Shown here one piece after another: positions 63,614-64,000 of a DNA stretch of 64,000 nt. The translations under genes were made by a program, and so were the position numbers. Numbering within the stretch: position 1 is the first letter of the stretch; every line of letters begins with the position of its first letter. Origin of the DNA: Sphingomonadaceae bacterium (lineage in GTDB: Bacteria; Pseudomonadota; Alphaproteobacteria; Sphingomonadales; Sphingomonadaceae); contig JADZEQ010000004.1 in the NCBI GenBank assembly GCA_020850455.1, positions 62,001-126,000 of the forward strand. Direction: 5' to 3'. The notes below the pieces were generated by a model. That model was not told the origin of the DNA. It made no database searches and saw only the letters and a program-made list of their open reading frames with translations.

Positions 63614-64000
63614 ATGAATCCCGCCCCAGCCCCCTCCACCGTTACCGCCACCGATGAAGCCGCATTGTGCCGCGCGATGATCGACACGCAATTGCGCACC
63701 AATGGCGTGGTTGATGCCGCGCTGATCCGCGCGATTGCCGCCACCCCGCGCGGCGATTTTGTCGATGCGGCGCAATTGTCCGCCGCTTATGCTGACCGTA
63801 ATGTGCCGCTGGGCGGTGGCCGCGCGTTGAGCCCGGTGCTCACCACCGCGCGCCTGTTGCAGGCAGCCGATATTGCCGCTGGCCAGCACGTCCTGCTGAT
63901 CGGCGGGGCGAGCGGCTATACGGCAGCGCTGCTCACCGCCATGGGTGCCAAGGTGACGATGGTCGAATGTGACAGCGCCTTGGCGGCGCGCGCGGCCCGG
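63614..64000 (+). CDS. pcm: protein-L-isoaspartate O-methyltransferase family protein (cut by window edge)
   Basis: The first 129 residues are in the window, beginning MNPAPAPSTVTATDEAALCR. AGGA lies nine bases upstream. The pattern MIDTQLRTNGVVDAALIRAI, RGDFV, then an SAM-binding motif VLLIGGASGYTAALL fits the Pcm family. The usual motif is GTGSGYxxA; here it reads IGGASGYTAA, so SAM binding is expected, but true isoaspartyl repair activity is not certain. In sphingomonads a gene of this type commonly lies just before tolC, which would be beyond the window edge. Confidence 0.82.
   Translation, partial: MNPAPAPSTVTATDEAALCRAMIDTQLRTNGVVDAALIRAIAATPRGDFVDAAQLSAAYADRNVPLGGGRALSPVLTTARLLQAADIAAGQHVLLIGGASGYTAALLTAMGAKVTMVECDSALAARAAR

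Overview
The window looks like a chromosome segment of a sphingomonad (Alphaproteobacteria, order Sphingomonadales, Sphingopyxis/Sphingorhabdus-like). Support comes from the G+C-rich coding sequence, the very large (about 180 kDa) NAD-glutamate dehydrogenase, the class I fumarase, a TonB receptor, several M20/M24/S9/S8/M14 peptidases, and the ribosomal protein sequences. This placement is family-level recognition by eye, not a database search.

Layout. (1) 1-6101, minus strand: an acyl-CoA dehydrogenase (cut by the window edge), an Nmad3-type protein, an aminoglycoside-phosphotransferase-like kinase fused to a DUF6285-like tail, a lipid-anchored cytochrome c, a PYROXD2-like FAD oxidoreductase and a secreted M20 peptidase. 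(2) 6245-13640, plus strand: a PAS-type protein, NAD-GDH and two small membrane proteins. (3) 13704-19315, minus strand: a GFA-family protein, an AT-rich foreign-looking membrane gene, class Ia ribonucleotide reductase (nrdAB) with a pair of NrdR-like boxes upstream, and a DUF1905 protein. (4) 19432-30388, mixed strands: fumarase, a serine hydrolase, an NAPE-PLD-like hydrolase, a ferric-reductase-like membrane protein, uvrB, a NamZ-like muramidase, ung and lipoproteins. (5) 30385-47587, minus strand: the joined str-S10-spc ribosomal cluster from rpsL to secY-adk, read from one good promoter and followed by an SRPBCC gene. The usual rpsM-rpsK-rpoA-rplQ tail is absent. (6) 47620-61876: an S8 protease with a C-terminal barrel, a HAD nucleotidase overlapping dapD, a TonB receptor, gpmA, a GNAT protein, an M14 carboxypeptidase, a DUF4136 lipoprotein, rpmJ, oligopeptidase B, an M24 aminopeptidase and a thioesterase. 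(7) 61800-63349: a small AT-rich island between two 120-bp direct repeats, next to tRNA-Cys. (8) A pcm-like gene runs off the right edge.

How the parts work together: most genes are housekeeping (translation, secretion, nucleotide and amino acid metabolism, DNA repair). Regulatory signals visible by eye include the NrdR-like pair, a promoter type TTGAC(C/T)-N17-TAGGGG shared by rpsL and rpmJ, a terminator-like hairpin in the rpsL leader and a hairpin-rich spacer between rpsJ and rplC. The least explained parts are the AT-rich four-helix membrane protein beside nrdB, the repeat-bounded island at tRNA-Cys, the rpsJ-rplC leader and three 12-bp repeats upstream of the HAD-dapD pair.
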